Below, piece after piece: positions 31,143 through 40,813 of a stretch of 64,000 nt of DNA (positions within the stretch are counted from its first letter, which is position 1; every line of letters starts with the position of its first letter). Origin of the DNA: Agelas oroides (lineage: Eukaryota > Porifera > Demospongiae > Agelasida > Agelasidae). The position numbers and the translations under genes are program-made. The notes under the pieces are model-generated. The model searched no databases, had not been told where the DNA came from, and saw only the letters and a program-made list of their open reading frames with translations. The DNA lies in NCBI GenBank assembly GCA_949130485.1, contig OX422185.1, positions 18,293,353-18,357,352 on the forward strand, in the 5' to 3' direction.

Positions 31143-31661
31143 ATGGATTACCAACTTTGTTACCGGTGTGGTGAATCTTGTGGTGTAGAAGAGAAGGTTT
31201 GCCCCTATTGCTATACGGAAGGTCAAGGTGAAGGCTCCGATGATGAGTGGGATGCTTGTACTTTGATTGGCCCGGAATCGCCGGTTAATGAGAAGCAAGA
31301 GAAGATTGGTGAATTGGTAGAGAAGTTTGAAGCCGAGCTTTTGGCTAAACGCGAACGCGAGTTTAAGATCCCCTCATGTTCGAAGTGCCAACCACCACAG
31401 CATTGGAATCCGTTGTTCGGTACATGTCCTAATTGTTCGAATATCAAACTTTACTGTCCCCATTGTGCGGGGGAGGACCGCGGATACACACTCAGGGTCG
31501 TTAATGGGCCCATTTGTGGGCGATGTCATGGACCATCCTATTGTCCCTGTTGCGACTGGTCGGGGGAAACCGTCGATATCGAGTGGGATGGTATTCTTGA
31601 GAAGATCCGAGAAGAAGCCTACTATATGGCTGCAACAATAGTGGAACAAGACAATGACTAG
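31143..31661 (+). CDS. Cys-rich zinc-ribbon-like protein, unknown family
   Basis: A 172-residue ORF with at least seven CxxC pairs (CYRC, CPYC, CSKC, CPNC, CPHC, CGRC and CPCC), suggesting three or four zinc ribbons separated by an acidic and charged middle part (about residues 35-75). No signal peptide or membrane segment. I chose the ATG at 31143, four bases after an acceptor-like tatttttgcag|aaatt, rather than the upstream in-frame ATG at 31095, which lies in the last tandem repeat. The frame ends in acidic EQDND. I do not recognise a family; nucleic-acid binding is a guess from the zinc ribbons. It heads the 31-33 kb ORF cluster. Confidence 0.65.
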   Translation: MDYQLCYRCGESCGVEEKVCPYCYTEGQGEGSDDEWDACTLIGPESPVNEKQEKIGELVEKFEAELLAKREREFKIPSCSKCQPPQHWNPLFGTCPNCSNIKLYCPHCAGEDRGYTLRVVNGPICGRCHGPSYCPCCDWSGETVDIEWDGILEKIREEAYYMAATIVEQDND

Positions 31662-31744
31662 TTTGAATAGTTTGCATTAACTAGTTTGATAGACTCATAG
31701 TAGTTCTTATTGACAGACTTTGTTTTTCATTTCTATTTTTAGTG

Positions 31745-31981
31745 ATGGAATTTTCCACCCTCTTGTACTTACTACTGTTGTTTCCAGGACTTGCTCCAGT
31801 CATTGAACTTTTGTTCGTCGCGCAGCTGCTCCAAGAAGCGCAAGAGCCCGTTTACATTGTCCATAGCTATTACGATCCAGATACTGGAGCCTACTACGAG
31901 CTGTTTGACGACGGTAACTATTACCTTGTAAGTGACCATGGAAGCGAAGATGACTGGGAGGGGGACGATTACCTATACTGA
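31745..31981 (+). CDS. small acidic protein with hydrophobic N-terminus
   Basis: A 79-codon ORF starting two bases after an acceptor-like run tttctatttttag|tg. The first 28 residues are hydrophobic (LLYLLLLFPGLAPVIELLF), like a signal or anchor segment. The remainder is Tyr- and Asp-rich (YYDPDTGAYYELFDDG, then EDDWEGDDY). It is 84 bases from the preceding ORF and one base from the next. It could be a small secreted or membrane protein, or an exon of a gene whose splicing I cannot resolve. Confidence 0.4.
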   Translation: MEFSTLLYLLLLFPGLAPVIELLFVAQLLQEAQEPVYIVHSYYDPDTGAYYELFDDGNYYLVSDHGSEDDWEGDDYLY

Positions 31982-31982
31982 G

Positions 31983-32153
31983 ATGTACAAATATGTCAAA
32001 GCAGACGAATACCCTGAATCGCTTGGTCCAAACGAAAAAGATTGTCTCCAGAAGAATGACGCCCTGTTCAAGTCGCATTACAAACAGATGTTGGAGGCAG
32101 TGAAGTGCCAAGGTATTCTATATACACAAACCCACACAGAGGTGGAAATGTGA
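31983..32153 (+). CDS. short ORF, possible exon
   Basis: A 56-codon charged ORF (KYVKADEYPESLGPNEKD) starting one base after the previous stop. A donor-like CAAG|gtattc near 32112 suggests that the coding part may end there. The same frame extends upstream through 31932 under the other ORF. No family recognised. Confidence 0.3.
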   Translation: MYKYVKADEYPESLGPNEKDCLQKNDALFKSHYKQMLEAVKCQGILYTQTHTEVEM

Positions 32154-32236
32154 TCATGCATGCAGTGAGGATTGTTTGGGGTCGAGGGTGAAGTGTCCTG
32201 AATACAAAATCGAAGGGAAACGTGAATTGGACGTGG

Positions 32237-32559
32237 CAGACTAGGAGAAGGTCAATAGGGTCAAATACTTCAAGGCTATTTCCCATGGTCCTTGGATGGT
32301 CGAGTGTCCTCGGTGTCGGGTCAAGGAATTGGCATGCAACGCTCATTTCAGGGAGGAGAATGCTTACAGCATCAATGATGGTGGGGATGTTTTGGCAGAG
32401 AAATGGTCTTGTGATCCCAAGTTTGATTCCATCATTGTCAGGACATACTACAAAGAGGTTGGTAAGTACCAGTTCAACGTTGAGAGTTTCTGGGTGGGGT
32501 TTGAAACGGTTTTCAGCTCAGATCCTCAAGTCAATCTGGAAGTGCTCAAGGGCTATTGA
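32237..32559 (+). CDS. second Cys-containing ORF of the cluster, possible exon
   Basis: The frame opens after a TAG at 32243-32245; the likely coding part starts at about 32246-32297 with VKYFKAISHGPWMVECPRC, then CNAHF, a CxxC...C...H arrangement compatible with one zinc site. About 90 residues follow with a regular mix of charged and aromatic residues (SFWVGFETVFSSDPQVNLE), ending at a stop at 32557. An internal exon or the remainder of a degraded gene is possible. It reads like a real protein, but the family is not recognised. Confidence 0.4.
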
Positions 32560-32704
32560 CGTGAAAAATCCCTGTCTGGGTGGCATGACAACAGTGCAAG
32601 ATTTGAGAATTAGTGTTCCAAACTACCCATCATCGACCATGGATGACGATGAAGAGCGTATGGAGATTCCAGTCATCGAGAAAGTGGCACCTTGAAAGGT
32701 CAAC

Positions 32705-32901
32705 ATGAATGTGAGAGCCACCTTTACTCGGACTCAGACAGAAGAGTTGAAGAAAGTATTCCTAGTTACAATGTCTCCACCCAAGGTCGAACTCATCAGT
32801 CTCGCAGAAAGGTTTGTCCTTACCAAAAGACAGGGTGTTGAGGTGGTTCAGAAACCAGCGGGACAAACAAGTACGAAAGCGAGATTGAACAAGCTTCTGC
32901 G
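32705..32901 (+). pseudogene. homeodomain broken by one extra base
   Basis: The first frame gives RATFTRTQTEELKKVF and LAERFVLTK, matching helices 1 and 2 of a homeodomain. Immediately after, the +1 frame gives VLRWFRNQRDKQVRKR, the recognition helix with the diagnostic WFxNxR, then a stop. The frame change coincides with an A run (ccaaaag at about 32822-32828): one A too many accounts for it. It is either an inactivated homeobox, a sequencing error or, less likely, a programmed shift. It is the last element of the 31-33 kb cluster. The homeodomain class cannot be assigned; W, F, N and R of helix 3 are all present. Confidence 0.7.
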
Positions 32902-32959
32902 GACTGAAATGTAGATTCATGAACTAAACATTCATAGTTTAGGAATTCGTGGAATTTGT

Positions 32960-33963
32960 AAATAAGTAGACCTCCCAGACAGTTCATGCTATTATCTTAG
33001 TGTATCTCCATTTTGTAGTGTACTTTGTCAATGGAGTGCTATGTGGAAAGTCAGATAACCTTTCATAGAGATCAGAGTTCGTTTCCGTCTCTATCAACTT
33101 TTGAACTATAGGAAGACCCAGAGAGAGTACTGTGACGCGTCTTGCGACCTGATCGAACACTACTTTTTGAACCTGGAAGTCCTGGGCGTCGTAATTTGAA
33201 CTGAAACCTTCCGATGACCGGAGGGAGCGGGTGATGCTTCGGGCCCTCATCAGCAGTTGGGTAGGGGGCGGGTGCCCTTTCAAGGGTGGCCGCTCTTTTG
33301 TGACACTACGGTATCAATACAATATGCATTCCTATTGTATAACAAAAACGTACTGGACAACAATAATTCTTTTATCCTCTCACTTCATGTCAGCACAAGT
33401 GTCTGCACTCAGGCTATTATCATCAATTACTAGGTCAGTCGTTTCGCCAACGGAACGCTCACGTGATTTTTATTTTTAAAGTTACGTCATTACAGCCACC
33501 TCGTGGTCGTGAATAGTAGCGAAGAACTCTCGCTGAGAAAGAGCGCTTTTTCTCATCGCTCACACTACCTTGGGAAACGGCAACAGTGCGTGATGTTTGA
33601 CTATGAAGTAGGGGTTCTTGTTGCAGTGAGAATTTTTAATCCAGACTGTCATGCCGCGTGATTCAACGCCGAGTTTGCCGTCGTTCCATAATTGGACCGG
33701 GTGATTTAGGGAAGCTGGTGGGATCTATTTTTTCTTGCGTTTACTGGAACAAGCTAGAACTGAGGTATGTTGTTACCAACTAACTGCTGAAGGTGTTAGA
33801 CTGAAGATTGTGTGTTTACTGTACTGTAAAAAAGGTTTCCGGACGGCCTATATTCAGCACATGTACAAATACAATGGTTTGCAGGCTATTAGTAATATGA
33901 AGGAATAAACTAGAATCACACCACGTAATCACTGTCGCTACTAGGTGAATGTAGGGCATTGTA
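32960..33963. other. intergenic with single MITE end
   Basis: The sequence 33250-33312 matches the cactcttttgtgacactacg-type inverted end also found at 8143 and 40727. No credible gene; ORFs at 32984-33283 and 33231-33479 overlap it. Confidence 0.4.
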
Positions 33964-34613
33964 TGGGGTGCCGTTTGTGTCAAAACTCCGGTTTTTATCA
34001 AACCCGTGACCTTACTGATCAAAACATCAATCCGTCTTTAGTAAACATCGATTGATCTCAACTAGAAAAGGCAATCCATCAATCTTTACCAAACAGCAGA
34101 ATATGTTTAGCAAATATGTTTAGCCAAGATCGATCAATGTTTGCTGAACATCGATCGAAGTTTACTAAACATCAGTTGCTGTTTTTTGTAAAGGTCGTGT
34201 AAGGTACCGGATGAAAGTCGCATACGTCATCATTAATGCATTGCCGTGCAACGCCCTCTGCATACTTCAACTTTTGTCAGTCAGTATGAGAAAAGGCTGC
34301 AATTTGGAAGGGGCACTGTCCCTAAGGTGATCTTTAACAACAAAGAACTTCAACCCATAGCTGTACATGCTTCCAAACTGCAGTCTTTTCTCATGCTGTC
34401 TTACAAAAGTCCAAGTATGCATAGAGTGTGGCATGGCATGCATCCATGATGACGTATACGGCTTTCACCTGGTACCTTATGCGACCCTTTACGAAACAGC
34501 AGTCGATGTTTAGTAAAGATCGATGGATTGCCTTTTCTAGTAGAGATCAATCAAGGTTTAGTAAAGGTCATGGGTTTGATAAACACTGGAGTTTTGACAC
34601 AAACGGCACCCCA
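33964..34613. mobile_element. TA-flanked element with about 240-bp inverted repeats
   Basis: The left end tggggtgccgtttgtgtcaa and the right end ttgacacaaacggcacccca are inverted and flanked by TA on both sides. The arms remain similar inward (ctagaaaaggcaatccatc and its mirror; ttgtaaaggtcg) over about 240 bp. The roughly 140-bp interior carries no transposase. Many agtaaacatcgat-type subrepeats lie in the arms. Confidence 0.85.
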
Positions 34614-34988
34614 TAAAATTATGGGGGCAAGCCTGAGTGAGTGCATACACTTGCCTACTCACAGGCTCAACCAATTGTTAAAATTCAAAGAGTAGTCGCC
34701 TATATAGCTCACCTGCAGAAGCATTTGCAACCAGGATAAATTATCTTGATTAGCAAAAAATCTTCCTTGATTATTTACTGTTGATCCCTTGATTTACATA
34801 GGGTAAGATGGTAGCCAAGCCTCCTTGGTTGGACTTCAAAGTCAAGTTGACCCCTTTCTGAGGATCCAGTTTCCATGGTAATACATCATATGGGAGGTCA
34901 AGCGCTAAGTGTGGAGATCGGTCACTGATATGTTGATCGTGTTGATGAGAGTGACATGAACGCATTGTACAGTGACTCTATGGAAGGG

Positions 34989-35555
34989 TAGCCTCGTCCC
35001 CAGGCCCCACCCGAAAAATCGGGAAAGGGGCCTGATAGCGTTTTTGTGTATTTTTTGTCGACCATTTTGAGGAGCCAATCAGATTGCAGAATGAAACCAC
35101 GCGGATTGTGATCCCGTCACATGCGCACTAGGCCAAAAGTGCCGACTATGCAATATGGTAGAGTAGCTCGTGATGGCGTCGTCTGTGTCTCCTATATATG
35201 TGCGGCAGTGGTGTCACGTTTATGGGAGATCGGTGGATGATCGAAATCGGAGAGCGCTGTTTACCCATACGGGTTATCGAGACAAACTCCCCGATCGTCT
35301 GTTGGCACGGGTCCCAGTATAGACAGTGTGCATCCGAACTGGATAGATAAACACGGAAGATAGCATACTACAGCATCACTTGTTCAGCTTCATCTTGCAC
35401 GCATTTGCATGATAGTCAGCTGACATCAACGGTTGTAGTAAGGCGTGTCCTACCGTAGCACGCGTTTGATGACATTTACATTAGCGACAGAAAATACACG
35501 GAAGTGCTACCAGGCCCCTTTTCCAATTTTCGGACGGGGCCTGGGAATGAAGCTA
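34989..35555. mobile_element. MITE of the tagcctcgttccc family, 567 bp
   Basis: tagcctcgtccccaggcccc faces ggggcctgggaatgaagcta. The arms include cgaaaaatcgggaaaggggc, as in the perfect hairpin at 27441, but here a unique interior of about 450 bp separates them. No coding sequence in the interior. Confidence 0.75.
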
Positions 35556-36675
35556 ATGGAAGGGCTGGACCTGAACAGTAAGCCTAGGGCTGAATTTCTT
35601 AGTAATGTTATGCAATCACTGCGATTTTGCAACATTCCATTGGAGGTCAAGGAATGTTGTGCAATTACTGTGATTGTGTAAAGATTAGTGAGCAGTTCAA
35701 CAAAAAGTGTCTCTAACTTACCATCCCTGTCTGGGCCTTCTAAAGAACCACTGCACAATGCATTCATGCCATAACAAATACTTGCATTGTTTTCACTGCA
35801 GAGGGACCGCACACAACTATCAGGGATCATGTGAAGAGCTTCCAAGACCAAGATTGGGAATGCCCTTCCAAGCAAACCATTCAACTCATATCTGTCTCCA
35901 CTTCGGTGTAGGTGATCCAGAAAGGGAAATTTTTATATCTTACCTCCTAATTTCAGACAAGAGATATGTGTTCGTGTACAAAAATAGCTCTTTTACCCCT
36001 GTCACTTCACAGTTATGTTCAGTCTGTTTCATAATGCTCTCTTATCATGCAATGTTTTCATGTTGCTCATTTAGTTTTCTTTGTGTACAGTTATTAATTG
36101 CCAGCAGCTGCATGCATGTTTGATCGCGCGCGCATGGTAATCAGCACACCGGAACAAATCCCAGTGTCTTTTAGCATTAACTACTACCCTTTTTCTTCTG
36201 ATTGTGTAGGGCATGAAAGAATAGCACCTTGTAAAAATATTTTCCGGACGACTTTTGCGTACGGCCTCGAGTTGATATAGGTATGTTCTTGGCCTTGTCA
36301 ACAGCGTATCCAGGCAGATTTCAGATTCCTGTTTCGATTGCTTGAAAGAAAAATAGTCGGTGTTCACGCGTATACAGTAGATAGTTGTTCTGTTGCTACC
36401 TTGCACGGTAAAAGCAGTGCCAAGTTGCTGTCGAAAATCTGAGCGCGGCGCAATTCTTCAATCCCTCACACACGGGTTAAAAATAAATTTGTATGGGCTC
36501 TAGTTACTTCCGGTTCCGTTGGCGAAATGACTGAGGTGGCAAAAAGCCAGAACAAAAAGGCAACATTTTGTTTAACCAACTATACATTCAACATTCAGGG
36601 CCATAGCCATCAGATTTGAAGTGGTCAGGTTACTGGTGCGTGTGTATTCACCAGACGACCGAGTTTCACATGGAT
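35556..36675. other. intergenic
   Basis: No gene supported; ORFs at 35507-35884 (minus), 35707-36123 and 36071-36406 (minus) show no family features. The word gttccgttggcgaaatgac at 36508-36526 is an inverted match to 33430-33448. Confidence 0.4.
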
Positions 36676-37030
36676 GAATGTCTACCTTTTCTGCCCATTG
36701 TGCTGTACAGCACTGGCTTTGGCTTCCCAATCGTTCACTAATCTTGCAAGCCACACCCTTAGCAGATGAGGCTTGTGAGACTAATCGTTCGCTTGGAAGA
36801 ACGACAAATTGTTGGGAGAAAAAGACTCTTTCGTGCTGTTCGCAGCCATCTCGCAAGTTTCAACATGTCACCTCCCGACATGCGCCATGTGCGTGTGGGC
36901 TTTGCGTGGCGTCTACCAAGCAATGGTGCTAAGTGGCGACACCAAGCAAGCCATGAGTGAGGGAAAAAGTGGTCCGGTTGAAACTGGACTAACCGGACCG
37001 GCGGCTACAGCCCTGACATTTGGTGTGTAG
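36676..37030 (+). pseudogene. unrecognised protein-like segment, inverted homolog of 47140-47530
   Basis: The frame LGEKDSFVLFAAISQVSTC ... GDTKQAMSEGKSGPVETG is matched on the minus strand near 47140-47440 by SFSLFAAILQVSTC ... GDTKQTMSEGESGLVETG. Another frame (MRLVRLIVRLEERQIVGRKR) is also open here. Which frame was coding, if any, is unclear. The second copy has an in-frame stop. It is either an old exon or part of a dispersed element. Confidence 0.35.
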
Positions 37031-37121
37031 GCTAGTTGCCCCCTGCTAGCTAGATATGTGTAGTCAGTTACTCGGTACTTTCACTCTTTTTGTCTAATTT
37101 GGTCTCTGTGTATACCCACAC

Positions 37122-38238
37122 ACAATTAAGACCTTTCTACTCCTGATGTTGCTCACATGGGAAAAGATACCCGGTTCCCCTCAACCTAGATCTTCACAAC
37201 TGCCATGTTTGTATTCCAGAACAGGAGAGCCTGGGAACGAGGTTATCACACTGCTTGTAGCAAACACGTCTTCTGTCCTCTTGCCAGTAATTTCTCTAGT
37301 CTGCCATACAGTAAGCTTACTGTCTTCTATATCATCTTGGCTTGTCATCGTCTTCGTCACTAAGAGCACAGGTGGCAGCAAGATATGTGAACTAAGCAAA
37401 GAACTTCCAACCTGTTGCATACATATAAGTGCATTCCAAATAAGGTAGATAGGCTTAATAATTGAGCCTTTCAAAAATTTTAGCTGTGTATCTCAACGAT
37501 GCCTTGAAACTGAGCTCTCCAAGGTAAACGCTGACTGGCCTGGCTTATAACCAACTCCACGAACCTAACGTTTGCGGGTTCCATATCCGCTATGAATACT
37601 GATTCCAATCTATGAATATTATTGCCGAGCGCCTTATTGCCAAGCGCCTTAGTGCGAGGCTCGGAATCGGGGATCCATTCTCAGGATGTGCATGTGTACA
37701 TACGTACGTACACGTTGGTCACGCAATTAAGACCTTTCTACTCCTGATGTTGCTCACATGAGAAAAGATACCCGGCTTCCCTCAACCTAGGTCTTCACAA
37801 CTGTCATGCTTGTATTCCGGAGCAGGGGAGCCTGGGAACGAGGCTACCACACTGCTGCTAGTGAACAAGTTTTCTGTCTTCTTGCCAGTAATTTCTGTAG
37901 TCTGCCATACAGTGAGCTTACTGTCTTCTATATCACCTTGGCTTGTCATCGTCTTTGTCACTACAAAGAGCACAGGTGGCTGCAAGACACGTATAAACTA
38001 AGCAAACAATACACAGAACTTCCAACCTGTTGCATAACTATAAGTGCATTCCAAATAAGATAGTTAGGCTTAATAATTGAGCCTTTCAAAAATTTTAGCT
38101 GTCTATTTCAATGATGTCTTGAAACTGAGCTCTCCAGGGTAAATTCTGCCTGGCCTGGCTTATAACCAACTCCTCGAACCTAATGCTTGTGGGTTCAATA
38201 TCCGCTATGAATGCTGGTTCTAATCTATGAATATTATT
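37122..38238. repeat. direct duplication, period 601 bp, containing a candidate exon
   Basis: The blocks 37122-37623 and 37723-38238 are about 90 percent alike. On the minus strand both keep one open stretch (37251-37359 and 37848-37960) encoding TKTMTSQ, then DIEDSKLTVWQT and EITGK, preceded by an acceptor-like ctcttag or tttgtag. The far border in copy 2 is gtagcctcg, which is also a MITE end, so the donor is doubtful. No family recognised. Both copies also contain a single tagcctcg-type MITE end and the gaacctaacg-type dispersed repeat. Confidence 0.6.
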
Positions 38239-39908
38239 ATATGAGAGGTGATTTGTTGGACTGTTTTTTGATAAGCTCCTACATGTGTCTCAAAAATGAG
38301 TGAAGAAAATTCTGTTACCATGGTGATGACTACTAAGTATCAAGGCTACACCAAACGTAGTTGCTACAAATAAGTTAGACACTTCATCCAATGAAATGTA
38401 CACTTGTTCAAAACGCTCGGGCTTTTAGTAGAACCCTCACTGCACTTGAGCTACAATATTTTTTATTGGGCGAGCGTGAGTGAGCCCCACACTAGTGAGT
38501 TGAAACAGCGGAATTTCTCTGATATATATATATATACATATGTATCGTACGTCGTACGTCCACTGCACACGCTGCGTACGGACACTATGCACGTGATCTA
38601 ATTGGGAACAGTGAGCACGCTTTTATAGTCAGATTTTATAGTTGTTTTGCTGCTTGTAGTGAACATGTATATTCTGAAGGTTCCCGTAAAGTGCAGGCAG
38701 AATGTTGCTAATAAATTATTCATAAGTCGTTATTTTAACCCCTGTGCTGCACTTTGCAGGTGGGTTGTCAGCAGTTACAAGACTAAAGTAAACTTGTGGT
38801 TTACCTGGTCAATCAATGGCTTCATAGACTGACTCACATTTTATGGTTTCTTCAAAAGACTTTAATCAACCACTGATACTCCTGTCTGTTTCCTTCTGAC
38901 AACCTACCTGCAAAGCGCAGTATACTTGCAACAAACTAACAGCGCTAACGGCCAAGTGTTCTACTAAACACTCTCATATATCCAAAGGAGGTCGAGGCAA
39001 GCTCTTTCTCTCTTTAGAGGTACAGAATCTACATACAATACAGTTGTAGTAGATGTTGGTCCAGTTGGAAGTGTTGGTTGTGTGGCACGAGTTCCAAGTA
39101 TGGCCCGTCTTCAGTGACAGCTCAGTCCTCATCTAGCCTTGTCCCCAGGCTCTCCTGCACGAACATCAAATCCTGATGACGAGGTTAGATTTGTCTTGCA
39201 TGGGAGTAGTCTTGCCTGATAGACTTTTGAGTGCTACAGTGTTGTTTGTGTTGAAGCAAAAGCAGTTTCAGATACAAGTCTGCATGTAAGAATATCAGTG
39301 CTGGGAGAAGCCATGGTCTGGCAGGCAAGACTAATTTTAGGATTTAAGTAATGGCAAGGGTTTCATTGAGCTGACAAACATGACAACCATTACCAAAGGT
39401 GCAACTGACTCCTCCACATGTGCAATGAGGGTCTGGTGTTCTGAGGCACATTGCTGTCACATATTATGATCAGGAGAGGGTTAACAAAATTATATTATGT
39501 CACTAAGGCCATAGAATTAAAATTACCAATTTCTCAGACAATTACGAAATTTTCACTCATTAACTAGGCATTTAGTACCTGCACATGTGGCAACTTACTT
39601 CTGGTTTGTGCTTCTATCAACAGCAGGTCGCTCACAGGCGGTACAAATATGAACAGTGGCATGAACGACACTCATAAAAGCCAGAAATTCAGCTCATGAT
39701 TTCATCGTAAAGCTTAATCCAAGCGTGTGTAGCTACATTAGCTACCCTGGCTGGAGAAATGACTGGCATATGTGATACTGGGCTATCTTGGGTAAGGACT
39801 TAGCTACTTGTGCGTTTTGAAATTTGGGTGATGAATCCCATGACAAGTTAGTAAACCAGCAGTGTGCTCCTCGTTCAGGCTGGCACCAAGATAGTAGCAA
39901 AGGTGGCC
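38239..39908. other. intergenic
   Basis: Holds the gggcgagcgtgagtgagccc repeat at 38466 with a TA-rich tail, a short MITE (tagccttgtccccagg at 39136 facing tgacgaggttag at 39176), and no supported gene. Confidence 0.45.
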
Positions 39909-40150
39909 TGAAATTCATAGAGATGCTTATCACAACCACCAGATTCCACTGCTACCATATAAGGCAACAGTGGAATCTGTTGCCTGTTTGTGGGGCGTAT
40001 TAGTATTGTCAGTTCGAACTAGCACAAGGTCAGGACTGCAGGAGCTACCTGTATCAAAGAACCCATGTGAAGTCAGTTCCTGAGAAGTGGATCAAGTCAA
40101 TCTATCATACACAAAGAAGGTAGGAAGTTTGATACATTTAGGCACAAGTA
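39909..40150 (+). promoter_or_regulatory. upstream cassette of kinase gene 4, 5' part
   Basis: The conserved core from tgaaattcatagagatgctt to ggcacaagtaaaac. The similarity stops at 40150, before the conserved exon end and donor seen in the other cassettes. The 3' part of the cassette, with the acceptor, resumes at 40728. Confidence 0.6.
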
Positions 40151-40727
40151 AAACTAGAAGTCTTCAATGTTTTATGGTATAGTTGCGGAACAAAGTGACC
40201 CTGAGGCATTATTTAAACAGCTTTCAGTAAAGGAGTATCATGTTTGGCTTCACAAATACTGCTTAGTGCATGGTTTGTATGGTATCTGGTGTTCGTTTCA
40301 GGGGGGCTGGTACGTGTTAATTCTGCTGGTGGGGGAGACGTAAGCACAATTAATTCGCATTCTGGGTGACACACTCTCCACCCAACTCACCGAATACTGT
40401 AGTCTCGTGAAAGAGCGCCCACGGGCAAAGCATCTTACAAGTCTGCCAAAGAGGAGAGTGGGTACTCTTTCCTCATTTAACTATGAAACAGCATCCAGGT
40501 CATGTTTACAGTGACTCGACACCCAAACCAAATACTCTGACGAAAAATAATGTACAACAGAGCCACGTTGAAGTCAAGTCCGATGGGACTCAACGTTCTG
40601 AATGGCATGATGTCACCATGAGCATGGAGCAACACAAAGTAAACTTTGACCCTATAAAGAACATTGGGCTAAAAGTAGGGGGTGGGTATCCTTTCAAGAT
40701 TGGGTGCTCTTTTGCGACACTACCATA
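40151..40727. mobile_element. insertion replacing the middle of the gene 4 cassette
   Basis: Contains inverted ends related to the 8143 family: actgtagtctcgtgaaagag at 40397 and ctcttttgcgacactaccat ending at 40727. The left 245 bases (40151-40396) are unique. About 200 bases of cassette, including the 5' splice donor, are absent, so gene 4 must use a different first exon or promoter, or be unexpressed. Confidence 0.6.
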
Positions 40728-40813
40728 ATTAAGTTCGCTTGGCTTTATATAAAAATACATAGCATGTATAAATTACTGCAGTTGTAACTTTCACTTTCAG
40801 GCATTGAAGAACA
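40728..40813 (+). promoter_or_regulatory. upstream cassette of kinase gene 4, 3' part with acceptor
   Basis: From aattaagttcgcttggcttt to the acceptor tttcactttcag at 40800, 13 bases before the ATG, collinear with the other cassettes. The element may supply both a new transcription start and an intron 5' part. Confidence 0.55.
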
